Made by a program: the position numbers and the translations under genes. The notes beneath the pieces are model-generated. The model had not been told where the DNA came from. It worked only from the letters and a program-made list of their open reading frames with translations, and searched no databases. Of a DNA stretch of 7,564 nt, positions 1-7,314 are shown piece by piece (position 1 is the first letter of the stretch; every line of letters starts with the position of its first letter). The stretch is from Crocinitomicaceae bacterium. GTDB lineage: Bacteria; Bacteroidota; Bacteroidia; Flavobacteriales_D; Crocinitomicaceae. The stretch is taken from the NCBI GenBank assembly GCA_015662935.1, contig DQTF01000030.1, forward strand, positions 1 to 7,564, written 5' to 3'.

Positions 1-2019
1 CAATTTGAAAAGGCATTGTACGAGGGGGAATTGTATGGATCATCTTCCTCAGCGAAAGAATTACTGCAAGGGTATAAGACAAATCTTGAACAAAAAGAGC
101 TTGGAATAATGAACGACTTATTGCTTGACGCTATTCTCAATCGAGCGCAACGAAACATTAATTTATTTGTTTCTGGTAGGGCAATGGTTGGTCAGAATGA
201 AAACTTAGAATTAATTGTTTCAGATTTTGGGGTAGCGACCAAAATGTTAGGAGAAAAGCATTTTATGTATCAAGAGTTAGTGGATAAAAAAGCATTCTTT
301 CAAGCGATGATAATTCTACAAAACGGAGAGACAAAGAAGTATGACGAAGCGGAGGAAAGAATCTTGAATTTACAATCCAAATACCCAAATGCGGCATATT
401 TGAATCAAGGATTGGGTATGTTGTACATTAAAAAATCTAACAAGCAAAAAGCAGAGGAGCAACTAGCTCAAGCATCTAAAAAAGTGAGCACTTGGACGAA
501 ACCAATGAATAGTTCAGCCTATTTGAGTATCATCGAGGGGAAATTGGATGTTGCCAGTCAAAAGATTGCCGCTTCAGAGAAGTTGGGCGAAAACAAAGAC
601 AACACCTATCTGTTGAAGGCACATCTTCATTCTGCAGGTTATGAATTGCAAAATGCAGAAAAGGCTTTAATAAACATCAAGAATGAAGACGGGAATATTT
701 CCTTAGCAGAACTTCTTGCTATTGAAGGGCGAATTAATGAACTTAGAGGGCGGATTTCAGTTGCCCAGTCAATGTATCAGAAATCTCTAAATGCCGACAA
801 AGACAATGTTGATTTATTGATGAGAATGGGAAACCTTTACAAGAATGAAAGAGATACGACAACTGCTTTATCTTTCTTCAAAAAGGTGTTAAAGTTAAAA
901 CCAAACAACCAAAGTGCTCAAGCAAACATTGCATTGCTTCAAAATAAACCGGTAAACATCAATAGTTCTTTCATTAATGCAAGTGATGTGAAAGAGGTAC
1001 TGTTAGCGGTCAATGTTTTGGAAGATAAAAAAGAATTTGCAAAGGCAATTACCTTACTTCAACGATCTATTAATGTAGTGAATTGGAATCCAGATTTGTA
1101 TTACGAGTTAGGTAAAATGCAATACAGTAATGGACAGGAAGTTGAATCAATGACTTCCATTAAGAAAGCGATTGAAATAAGTCCTTACCATTTTAAAAGC
1201 ATTCGTTCGCTCGCATACATGTATTTGGGAGAAAAGAAAAACCGTGAAGCTGACGCACTAATTAAAAAGCACGATGCTTATTTTAAAAAATCTGCAAAGT
1301 ATTTAGCGTTGAGTTACCAGGTTTATCGTCAAATTGATTCAAAAAGGGATTTATACCCTTTATTAGAACGAGCAATAGAACTGGATAGTTTGGAGACGGA
1401 TGCTTATAAAGCATTGTATCAACTGCACATAGAAGACAATCGTTTTGGTGAAGCGTTGAGAGAGTTTAATAACTTGATAAATATTGGTGGAGGAAGCACA
1501 ATTGACAGTATTGATTTTTACAATAGGGTAGAAAAGCAAGTGAAATATAGAATAGAATTACACGCATACGAAGAATTAAAAGAGGGGTTGAAAATCATTC
1601 TTGACCAAGATCTGTATAATTTTGAAATGTTTTATTTCATGGGCTTGGTTCTCTATATCGAAGGTGATTATACCAATGCAAGTAAGTATCTGCGAAAATT
1701 CAACAAAGACATTCAAGCTTTTTCTCCAGGAGTGCAGCGAACATACTATCAATTAAAAGCAAAAATAAACTTAGAAACAGGTCACCCAGATTTGGCCTAC
1801 CGTTTGTTTGGTATGTCTGCAAGTAGAATAGAAGCACCTAATTATTTAGGGTTAGCGATGGCGCAATATGAATTGGGGAAATCTTGGATTGATAATTTCC
1901 GAAGAGCTAAAGAACCAATTGATTTTAACGAAGACGGAATTAAACGTTATGAGAAAATGAAAAAGAAAGCGGCAAAAATGGGAGGTAGTTATGGTGGTGC
2001 AGAACGAAATAGGAGGTAG
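1..2019 (+). CDS. Tetratricopeptide-repeat protein, 5'-truncated by window edge
   Basis: The reading frame is open from base 1 to the TAG at 2017-2019 (672 residues visible), so the true start lies upstream. The TTG at 16 is not a credible start, because the frame continues unbroken to the edge through a helical FEKAL-type stretch. The protein is almost entirely helix-turn-helix repeats of TPR type. The clearest units, counted from base 1, are residues 269-303 (MGNLYKNERD, then ALSFFKKVLKLKP), 363-397 (LYYELGKMQYSNGQ, then AIEISP) and about 540-572 (FYFMGLVLYIEGDYTNASKYL). More divergent units lie between and before them. TPR arrays are protein-binding scaffolds; no catalytic motif is visible. 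The C-terminus is a short basic, Gly-rich tail (GGSYGGAERNRR). The stop is one base from the caspase gene start, so the two are almost certainly co-transcribed and probably translationally coupled, making the caspase a natural candidate partner. Its location in the cell cannot be judged without the N-terminus. Confidence 0.9.
   Translation, partial: QFEKALYEGELYGSSSSAKELLQGYKTNLEQKELGIMNDLLLDAILNRAQRNINLFVSGRAMVGQNENLELIVSDFGVATKMLGEKHFMYQELVDKKAFFQAMIILQNGETKKYDEAEERILNLQSKYPNAAYLNQGLGMLYIKKSNKQKAEEQLAQASKKVSTWTKPMNSSAYLSIIEGKLDVASQKIAASEKLGENKDNTYLLKAHLHSAGYELQNAEKALINIKNEDGNISLAELLAIEGRINELRGRISVAQSMYQKSLNADKDNVDLLMRMGNLYKNERDTTTALSFFKKVLKLKPNNQSAQANIALLQNKPVNINSSFINASDVKEVLLAVNVLEDKKEFAKAITLLQRSINVVNWNPDLYYELGKMQYSNGQEVESMTSIKKAIEISPYHFKSIRSLAYMYLGEKKNREADALIKKHDAYFKKSAKYLALSYQVYRQIDSKRDLYPLLERAIELDSLETDAYKALYQLHIEDNRFGEALREFNNLINIGGGSTIDSIDFYNRVEKQVKYRIELHAYEELKEGLKIILDQDLYNFEMFYFMGLVLYIEGDYTNASKYLRKFNKDIQAFSPGVQRTYYQLKAKINLETGHPDLAYRLFGMSASRIEAPNYLGLAMAQYELGKSWIDNFRRAKEPIDFNEDGIKRYEKMKKKAAKMGGSYGGAERNRR
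1981..2016 (+). promoter_or_regulatory. Duplicated Shine-Dalgarno-like module at the TPR-caspase junction
   Basis: GGAGGTAG occurs at 1981-1988 and again at 2012-2019, each just before an ATG (1991 and 2021). The two ATGs are in the same frame, 30 bases apart. The second copy extends to AGGAGG at 2011-2016, four bases before ATG 2021, which is a strong but rather close Shine-Dalgarno sequence. Both copies lie inside the end of the TPR gene and encode Gly or Arg residues there, so chance is possible. Strong Shine-Dalgarno motifs are uncommon in Bacteroidota, and the other two gene starts in this window lack one. Confidence 0.45.
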
Positions 2020-2020
2020 A

Positions 2021-5000
2021 ATGAAGGGTTTGATTGTATTAATAGTTATTTTTTGGAGTGTTTTTGTTTTTGGGCAAGAGGTAAATACTGTCTACCAAAC
2101 TCCTTTTGAAGATGGGATTTCTTCTATTCTAGTTGGCCCGAACCAGCAACATTATATCACCACTGAGGGAGATATTAGCACTTTTGGAGGCTTAACAGTT
2201 AAATTATGGGATTTTAAATCCAAATTACTTGTTACACAAAAGTGGTTTGAGTCAGAGAATGGTCCAGGATCGGGAGAGGTTAAGCTATTGAATAATGGTG
2301 TTTTTTTTATCAGCTTTAATCATAGCATTGTAAAAGTAGATATTGTGTCTAATGTTGTTGATACGGTATTTATAGTTGAGTACCCAGAATACATTCATAC
2401 ATACTCGTTAAAAAATGAAGTAGAACTAATTGTTGCGACAAAATCTTATGGAGAAAAACATGAAGAGATCACTGATATAACAAATATAGGTTCGTTGTAT
2501 CGATTCAACTTAACAGAAAAAGAGATAAAGATGCAAAAGAAAGTTGATTTTGAATATACTTATTTGAAAACATTTGACAATAGAGATTACTTCCTTGCTG
2601 GAACCAACAAAGGGGAGTGTTTATTTTTGAATAATTCGTTTGAAAATTTTCGTCAACCAGTAGATTTATACAAAAAGTCATCTCCTAGATTCTTAGCCAT
2701 AACAAAAGATTCGATTTTAATTGCCAATGCCGCTGTTGGAGAAAAAAAATATTTTAAGTTAATTGGTGAGCCGAGGATAGATTTTTTTGATCTAAGAGCG
2801 AATCAAGGTATCCCAAAACTAGATTTAGAATTAACAGATGTACCAAAATATTTTGACACACCTTTTGATATGCAACCAAGTAATAATGTCAAAGAGATTA
2901 CGTATAAAAAAAAATCTAATATTCTTTATGTAAGTTATGGTTACTCATCGATAAAGCGTTTTAACTTATCAACCTCTAAGGAAAAAACCATCAACATTAC
3001 TCATAACACAGAAACAATTCATAGTTTAATTGAAACACCAGAAGAGGATATATTTTTTATAATCCATGATAAGGCAACTATTTTTGAAATGTATAATCAA
3101 TTTTCAATAATTGATTTAAAGTCAGTAAGAAAGTTGAATACCATCAAAAATAAAAAAGAGGCCTTGATAATTGATTCAAAATTTTTTCCAATTGAAGAGG
3201 ATTACTATTTTATTTCTAAAACGAATTTGGACAGAAATTCTTTTATCAAGCATGACACACTCCTTATAAGAAACAAGAGTTTGACACCCCAAACAGTTGT
3301 GATTTGTGAAGAATGTGAAATTTTAATGTATGACGACAATTCAACTTGGATTGTTAAAAGTGAATACGATGGAGTATCGGTAATCAGACCGAGCAATAAA
3401 CTATTAAACCTCGATACTTTACTAATCTCTCATGAACGCATTTATGAAACAAAAGAAATGGAGATCAGTTGCGAGGAAGACCTTTCTGTAATCAGTTCTT
3501 TAGATTTCTACAATGGCATTTTTAAGAAAAAAAGAATAAACCAATTTAAAGAGTATATTGAAAAATTCAATTGTTATTTGGTTGTTCTAGAAAAAGGAAA
3601 GTATGATTCTCCTAAAAAGTTCATAGCCCTGTTAGAAGAAAATGGAGAGTTAATTCAAGAAATAGAAATTGATAGGTTATCGTCAGTAGATGTAGAAATT
3701 TCAAAAAATAATGAAACCATCATTATCTCTGAATATGATTATGATCAAACTACAAAGTTTCTTGTTTTTAATCGTGTAAATGGTATTTGGGATGTGACAA
3801 TAAACGAGATTGTTACGAATGGGTTAACAAATATGCAATTGAATCCTGACGGAACAACAGTAATTATTCAACGATCAAAAGAATCAGAAGAATTAAGTTT
3901 TGACCTTGTTGAATATAATTTACCAAATTTTAAGAATGAAAACATTATTCATTCAGGATTGTATTATGAATCTTTTTTTGTCGATAAAAAAAGGGGACAG
4001 CTGTATAATTATGGAGGAGATTATCTTTATCAGGTCAATTTAAAAACGAATAAAGTAGTTAAGAAAACTTATGTAAACTCTTCTTCTGAAGAGGTCGTTT
4101 ATTATGATGCTTTAGACCAATTGTTATTTACCTTCTCGGATAGAAATATTCAATTTAACTTAAATGAAAATACTTACACGAAATTCTTTTTATTCGAGAA
4201 TAATGAAGCGATTATTTCTACAGAAAAAGGTCATTATTTGTCTCAAGGAAATCAACACACTAATTTTGCATTTGCTGTTGAAGATAAGGCGTATCCTTTC
4301 TCCCAATTTGATTTAAAATACAACCGACCAGACATTGTTTTAGCAACAATTGGGACATCAGATAAAAATGTCATTAACTCCTACAAAAAGGCTTATGACA
4401 AAAGGTTACAAAAGATGGGTTTATCCAACTATAAAATAGTTGATGAGTTTCATCTACCTGTTATTTCGATTAATGAGAAGAGTAATTCTTTCCAAACAGA
4501 GAATGACATCACAACCCTCAATATCTCCTCCTCCGACTCCAAATACTCCCTTGATCGTGTTAACGTATGGATCAACAACGTTCCAATCTACGGCGTTAAC
4601 GGAATCTCTCTCCGTTCTAAAGTGACGCAAGATTTCGATACTACCTTCCAACTACAACTAAACGAAGGCGACAACAAAATTGAAGTCTCAGTCCTCAACC
4701 AAGCCGGTGCTGAAAGTTACAAAGAAACAATCTACATCACTTGCACGAAACCAGCCCCAAAACCCAATCTCTATTTCGTAGGTATTGGAGTAAAAGATTA
4801 TGCCGACCAAAACATGAACCTAAAATTCTCCGATAAAGACATTAGAGATGTTGCAAATATGTATGGCAAAAATAAATCCTACGGAGAAATTTACATCGAT
4901 ACTTTTCTCAATGCTTCCGTAACAAAAGACATTCTCCCTCAAATCAGAAAACGATTAGAATCATCTACCATTCATGATCAAGTTATCTTCATGTATTCAG

Positions 5001-5578
5001 GTCATGGTATTCTAGATGATTCATTGGATTATTTCCTTACAACGTATGACATTGATTTCTTCAACCCGAAAGAGAAAGGAATCCCTTACGAAGCTGTTGA
5101 CGCATTGATGGATAACATTCCTGCACGAAAGAAATTGGTATTAATAGACGCATGTAACTCTGGCGAGGTGGATAAAGATGAATTAGAAGTTGAAAATACG
5201 GATTCAGATTACTCAGGAGTCACCGCCGAAGCTATCGGACCAAAAGGAGATTTATTTAAGAAGTATACGACCAAAACCAATTCTTTCGAAATGATGCAAG
5301 AGCTTTTTACTGATCTTCGCCGTGGAACAGGAGCTACAGTTATCTCATCTTCTTCTGGAAAGTATTTCAGTTTTGAAGATAAGAAGTATCAGAATGGGGT
5401 TTATACCTATGCTTTGAAGCTTGGTTTGGAAGGTGAAGCTGATAGAGATGGTGACGGTGAGATTACAGTTACAGAATTGAAAGAATTCCTTTATTCAAAA
5501 GTAGAAGAGTTAACGCATGGAAAACAAAAGCCAACAGCAAGACAAGAAAATTTGGAATATGATTATAGAGTTTGGTAG
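2021..5578 (+). CDS. Exported beta-propeller / caspase-family (C14) peptidase
   Basis: This is a predicted secreted or periplasmic cysteine peptidase of 1185 residues. I chose ATG 2021 over the in-frame ATG 1991 because it follows AGGAGG and puts a classic signal peptide at the N-terminus (MKGLIVLIVIFWSVFVFGQ, cleavage near residue 19). Residues about 25-790 are beta-rich and propeller-like: a WD-type KLWDF stands at 61-65, and later blades are degenerate. A segment typical of propeller-caspase proteins follows (YPFSQFDLKYNRPDIVL, 758-774), then an Ig-like region (about 828-907) and the caspase fold (about 916-1185). The catalytic pair is His995 in YSGHG and Cys1045 in DACNSG. Asp1043, two residues before the Cys, matches the metacaspase DxC pattern, which in that family favours Arg/Lys at P1; that specificity is inferred here. 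A charged linker (1049-1085) separates the Cys from the small-subunit region, which contains a complete EF-hand loop at 1141-1152 (D-x-D-x-D-G, Glu at position 12). It is coupled to the upstream TPR gene. Activation mode and substrate are unknown. Confidence 0.93.
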   Translation: MKGLIVLIVIFWSVFVFGQEVNTVYQTPFEDGISSILVGPNQQHYITTEGDISTFGGLTVKLWDFKSKLLVTQKWFESENGPGSGEVKLLNNGVFFISFNHSIVKVDIVSNVVDTVFIVEYPEYIHTYSLKNEVELIVATKSYGEKHEEITDITNIGSLYRFNLTEKEIKMQKKVDFEYTYLKTFDNRDYFLAGTNKGECLFLNNSFENFRQPVDLYKKSSPRFLAITKDSILIANAAVGEKKYFKLIGEPRIDFFDLRANQGIPKLDLELTDVPKYFDTPFDMQPSNNVKEITYKKKSNILYVSYGYSSIKRFNLSTSKEKTINITHNTETIHSLIETPEEDIFFIIHDKATIFEMYNQFSIIDLKSVRKLNTIKNKKEALIIDSKFFPIEEDYYFISKTNLDRNSFIKHDTLLIRNKSLTPQTVVICEECEILMYDDNSTWIVKSEYDGVSVIRPSNKLLNLDTLLISHERIYETKEMEISCEEDLSVISSLDFYNGIFKKKRINQFKEYIEKFNCYLVVLEKGKYDSPKKFIALLEENGELIQEIEIDRLSSVDVEISKNNETIIISEYDYDQTTKFLVFNRVNGIWDVTINEIVTNGLTNMQLNPDGTTVIIQRSKESEELSFDLVEYNLPNFKNENIIHSGLYYESFFVDKKRGQLYNYGGDYLYQVNLKTNKVVKKTYVNSSSEEVVYYDALDQLLFTFSDRNIQFNLNENTYTKFFLFENNEAIISTEKGHYLSQGNQHTNFAFAVEDKAYPFSQFDLKYNRPDIVLATIGTSDKNVINSYKKAYDKRLQKMGLSNYKIVDEFHLPVISINEKSNSFQTENDITTLNISSSDSKYSLDRVNVWINNVPIYGVNGISLRSKVTQDFDTTFQLQLNEGDNKIEVSVLNQAGAESYKETIYITCTKPAPKPNLYFVGIGVKDYADQNMNLKFSDKDIRDVANMYGKNKSYGEIYIDTFLNASVTKDILPQIRKRLESSTIHDQVIFMYSGHGILDDSLDYFLTTYDIDFFNPKEKGIPYEAVDALMDNIPARKKLVLIDACNSGEVDKDELEVENTDSDYSGVTAEAIGPKGDLFKKYTTKTNSFEMMQELFTDLRRGTGATVISSSSGKYFSFEDKKYQNGVYTYALKLGLEGEADRDGDGEITVTELKEFLYSKVEELTHGKQKPTARQENLEYDYRVW
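4502..4800 (+). other. Compositionally distinct segment within the caspase gene
   Basis: From the first codon of the Ig-like region (residue 828) the gene switches from A/T-ending to largely C-ending codons (ATC, TCC, CTC, AAC, TAC). By hand count, 4501-4800 is about 43% G+C (128 of 300), while two sampled upstream lines (3121-3180 and 3661-3720) are 25-28%. G+C then falls gradually to 32-35% between 4801 and 5040. The edge coincides with a domain boundary. This could mark recombination with a paralogue or selection on codon use; the sequence alone does not decide. Confidence 0.6.
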
Positions 5579-5696
5579 GTTAAAATTAGTTAAAAACCAA
5601 TCTAAACTTGAAACTAGTTGAATGCTACCCGTTGTAAATTATAGAATCCAATATAAAAAATAAATAAGTATCTTTATCAACCTAAAATCAAACACA
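5579..5696. other. Intergenic gap between caspase and coiled-coil/OMP genes
   Basis: This is 118 bases of AT-rich DNA. No stem followed by a T-run marks a terminator. The nearest thing to a Bacteroidota -7 element is TATCTTTA at 5669-5676, which lacks the final G and has no TTG at a suitable distance. The downstream gene may therefore be read through from the TPR-caspase unit, or may have a weak promoter I cannot define. The leader just before ATG 5697 is A-rich with no Shine-Dalgarno motif. Confidence 0.5.
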
Positions 5697-7241
5697 ATGA
5701 ATAGAAGTTTACTCACTATTTTTATTTGCACCATCACTTTATTGTCTTTTTCTCAAGGGACAGAAGTGGAATATAACTTTCAAACAGAAGAATATACCTT
5801 CTACAAAATCATTAAAAAGAAAGACACCACTTATCGTAAAGAAATTAAACGTCCATATAGTTTTAATGGAATCCCAACTAAAGTAACAGTTAAAGACCTA
5901 AACACTTTTTATTATGATGTGAAAATGACATCGGAATCACACAAAGTGATACCTGTAAATGGAGACCAAAGTGTAGAAATGTTGGCTCAAAATTTCACGT
6001 CTGGTGCGAGTGCTTTTAAAGATTTAATAGGGGAGGTGAAAGACAATGATATTTATAAATCCTTATTTGTAGATGGAGAATTTCAGGGAATCGAAGGTTT
6101 GAAATCTGGACTAGGTTTTGGAGAAATGCAGTTCAAAGCAGAAATGGAACGTCTCGAATTGCAAGGAAAACAATTAGAGTCGACGCAGTCTAAAATAAAA
6201 AAACAAAGTGTTCAGTTGAAAAAAACCTTTGATCAATTGCTATTAGCGGAGTTTGTCAACGACCAAATGAACAAGACGAAACTCAATCGGTCTATATCAC
6301 CTTCTGAAATGAAAGAACGATCGGAAGACTTAATCAGAAAAATAATGAGAGATGGTGCATCTTTAGAAGCTGTGATTGATAAGTCTGAGAGCATTAATAT
6401 TGAATTGTCAAAAGGTTATTCTGGTTATAAAAATGCTTTTAATTTGTATGAGGTTCAACACGAAGGCTTGCTAAATTCAATTCAATCTTTGAAAGAAAAG
6501 CTGGGTGGAGATGATTTTATGCCGATTGTAAAGTCTTTGGAAACGGAATTAGGTTCTGATTTCTCAGACATTAAACAAAATTACGAAGTGTTAGGCTTAT
6601 TAGTAGAAGAATACAATTCTTCTGCAGTAAGAGAGCATTACTTAAAAGCATTTGAGAATTATGATGCGATTCAACATGCAGATTTTAATTACAACTATTC
6701 TCTAAATACAGACGAGGATATTACAACACTCAAAATGGAATTCGTAGAAGGTGATACTTCAGATTCATCAAGTCAAAAAGTGATAAGAACGAGAGAAATT
6801 ATTCTGCCAACAAAAGGTGGACTGAGAATCAATTCTAGTGCTGGAGTGTCTTTTTTACGCTTTTTTGAAGGACACGACTCTTACAATAGTGATGCAGGTA
6901 CAGTTAATAGAATCTCAGGAGATGCTTTTCGTCCAGCTTTAACAACGATGTTTCACTTTTACAGACAAACATACCGACCTGTTGTAGTTGGTGGCTCTTT
7001 TGGCGTGAGTGTTCCAATAGAAGGAGATAAAGAATTTATATACATGTTGGGAAGCTCGTTCATTTTCGGAAAAGGGCAACGGGTGATTTTAAACATCGGT
7101 GCTTTTGGTGGTAAAATTGAAAGGTTAAGCGGAGTCAATGTTGGCGATCCAATTGCAACTGGTTCCATTGTACCAACGAAAAGAATATTTGATTTTGGAG
7201 CATACGTTGGAATAACGTTAAATATTAACAAGTTGTTTTAA
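5697..7241 (+). CDS. Exported coiled-coil protein with probable C-terminal outer-membrane beta-barrel
   Basis: I do not recognise a named family for this 514-residue protein. A signal peptide is clear: hydrophobic core at residues 4-17, ending LLSFSQ at 20. Residues 21-90 are a beta-rich domain (YTFYKIIKKKD, then TFYYDVKM). Residues about 141-185 are strongly helical, rich in Glu, Gln, Lys and Leu, and read as a coiled coil; more charged helices run to about 325. From about 375 the character changes to alternating, Gly- and aromatic-rich strands: 375-390, 412-424, 428-440, 447-458, 461-477 and 500-514. The last residue is Phe, as in the C-terminal strand of many outer-membrane barrels. That is enough for a small barrel or barrel-like sheet, with the coiled coil facing the periplasm, but the topology is inferred. 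The first Met fits the signal peptide, and the A-rich leader fits the phylum. It could be an anchor or partner for the neighbouring caspase. A soluble beta-sandwich with no membrane role is the main alternative. Confidence 0.88.
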   Translation: MNRSLLTIFICTITLLSFSQGTEVEYNFQTEEYTFYKIIKKKDTTYRKEIKRPYSFNGIPTKVTVKDLNTFYYDVKMTSESHKVIPVNGDQSVEMLAQNFTSGASAFKDLIGEVKDNDIYKSLFVDGEFQGIEGLKSGLGFGEMQFKAEMERLELQGKQLESTQSKIKKQSVQLKKTFDQLLLAEFVNDQMNKTKLNRSISPSEMKERSEDLIRKIMRDGASLEAVIDKSESINIELSKGYSGYKNAFNLYEVQHEGLLNSIQSLKEKLGGDDFMPIVKSLETELGSDFSDIKQNYEVLGLLVEEYNSSAVREHYLKAFENYDAIQHADFNYNYSLNTDEDITTLKMEFVEGDTSDSSSQKVIRTREIILPTKGGLRINSSAGVSFLRFFEGHDSYNSDAGTVNRISGDAFRPALTTMFHFYRQTYRPVVVGGSFGVSVPIEGDKEFIYMLGSSFIFGKGQRVILNIGAFGGKIERLSGVNVGDPIATGSIVPTKRIFDFGAYVGITLNINKLF

Positions 7242-7258
7242 TTACGTCGTTCTACGTA

Positions 7259-7289
7259 TTGCGAAAACTTAGAATGAAATGTATTTTTG
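7259..7289 (+). promoter_or_regulatory. Bacteroidota-type promoter for the C1 peptidase gene
   Basis: TTG at 7259-7261 and TATTTTTG at 7282-7289 match the primary-sigma promoter of this phylum (-33 TTG, -7 TAnnTTTG) with a 20-base spacer, within the usual range. The predicted transcript would begin near 7296, about a dozen bases before ATG 7309. It is the only good match I found in the two intergenic gaps, and suggests the peptidase gene is transcribed at least partly on its own. In AT-rich DNA a chance match is possible. Confidence 0.55.
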
Positions 7290-7314
7290 GAGAATAAAAT
7301 CGATTAGAATGAAA
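7269..7314 (+). repeat. 11-base direct repeat TTAGAATGAAA flanking the promoter -7 element
   Basis: TTAGAATGAAA occurs at 7269-7279 and 7304-7314. The second copy contains the start codon of the C1 peptidase gene (ATG 7309). The first has an out-of-frame ATG (7274) opening a seven-codon frame that stops at 7295-7297. The -7 element lies between the copies. It may be a small duplication or chance in AT-rich DNA. Confidence 0.4.

Noticed and set aside
16..18. TTG as start of the TPR gene
   Set aside because: The frame is open to base 1 and the upstream codons continue a helical repeat pattern, so the gene starts outside the window.
1991..1993. ATG 1991 as the main start of the caspase gene
   Set aside because: It would put ten mostly polar residues before the signal peptide; ATG 2021 has the better Shine-Dalgarno and an ideal signal peptide. 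Kept only as a possible alternative start.
3205..3396. 63-codon open frame on the - strand
   Set aside because: It lies wholly inside the propeller coding region, with no family resemblance or initiation signal.
4440..4651. Short open frames on both strands (4440-4625 + and 4454-4651 -)
   Set aside because: They overlap the Ig-like region in other frames and appear where base composition rises, which removes stops by chance; no recognisable product.
5612..5619. Palindrome AACTAGTT as an operator
   Set aside because: An eight-base palindrome in AT-rich DNA is expected by chance, and no second copy or regulator gene is seen.
5669..5676. TATCTTTA as a -7 promoter element for the 514-residue gene
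   Set aside because: It lacks the final G, and the nearest upstream TTG (5632-5634) is 34 bases away, outside the usual spacing.
6959..7231. 90-codon open frame on the - strand
   Set aside because: It is antisense to the Gly-rich strand region of the 514-residue protein; the Pro-rich translation is the mirror of Gly codons.
7243..7258. Inverted repeat TACGT...ACGTA after the 514-residue gene as a terminator
   Set aside because: Only a five-base stem with a six-base loop and no following T-run; too weak.
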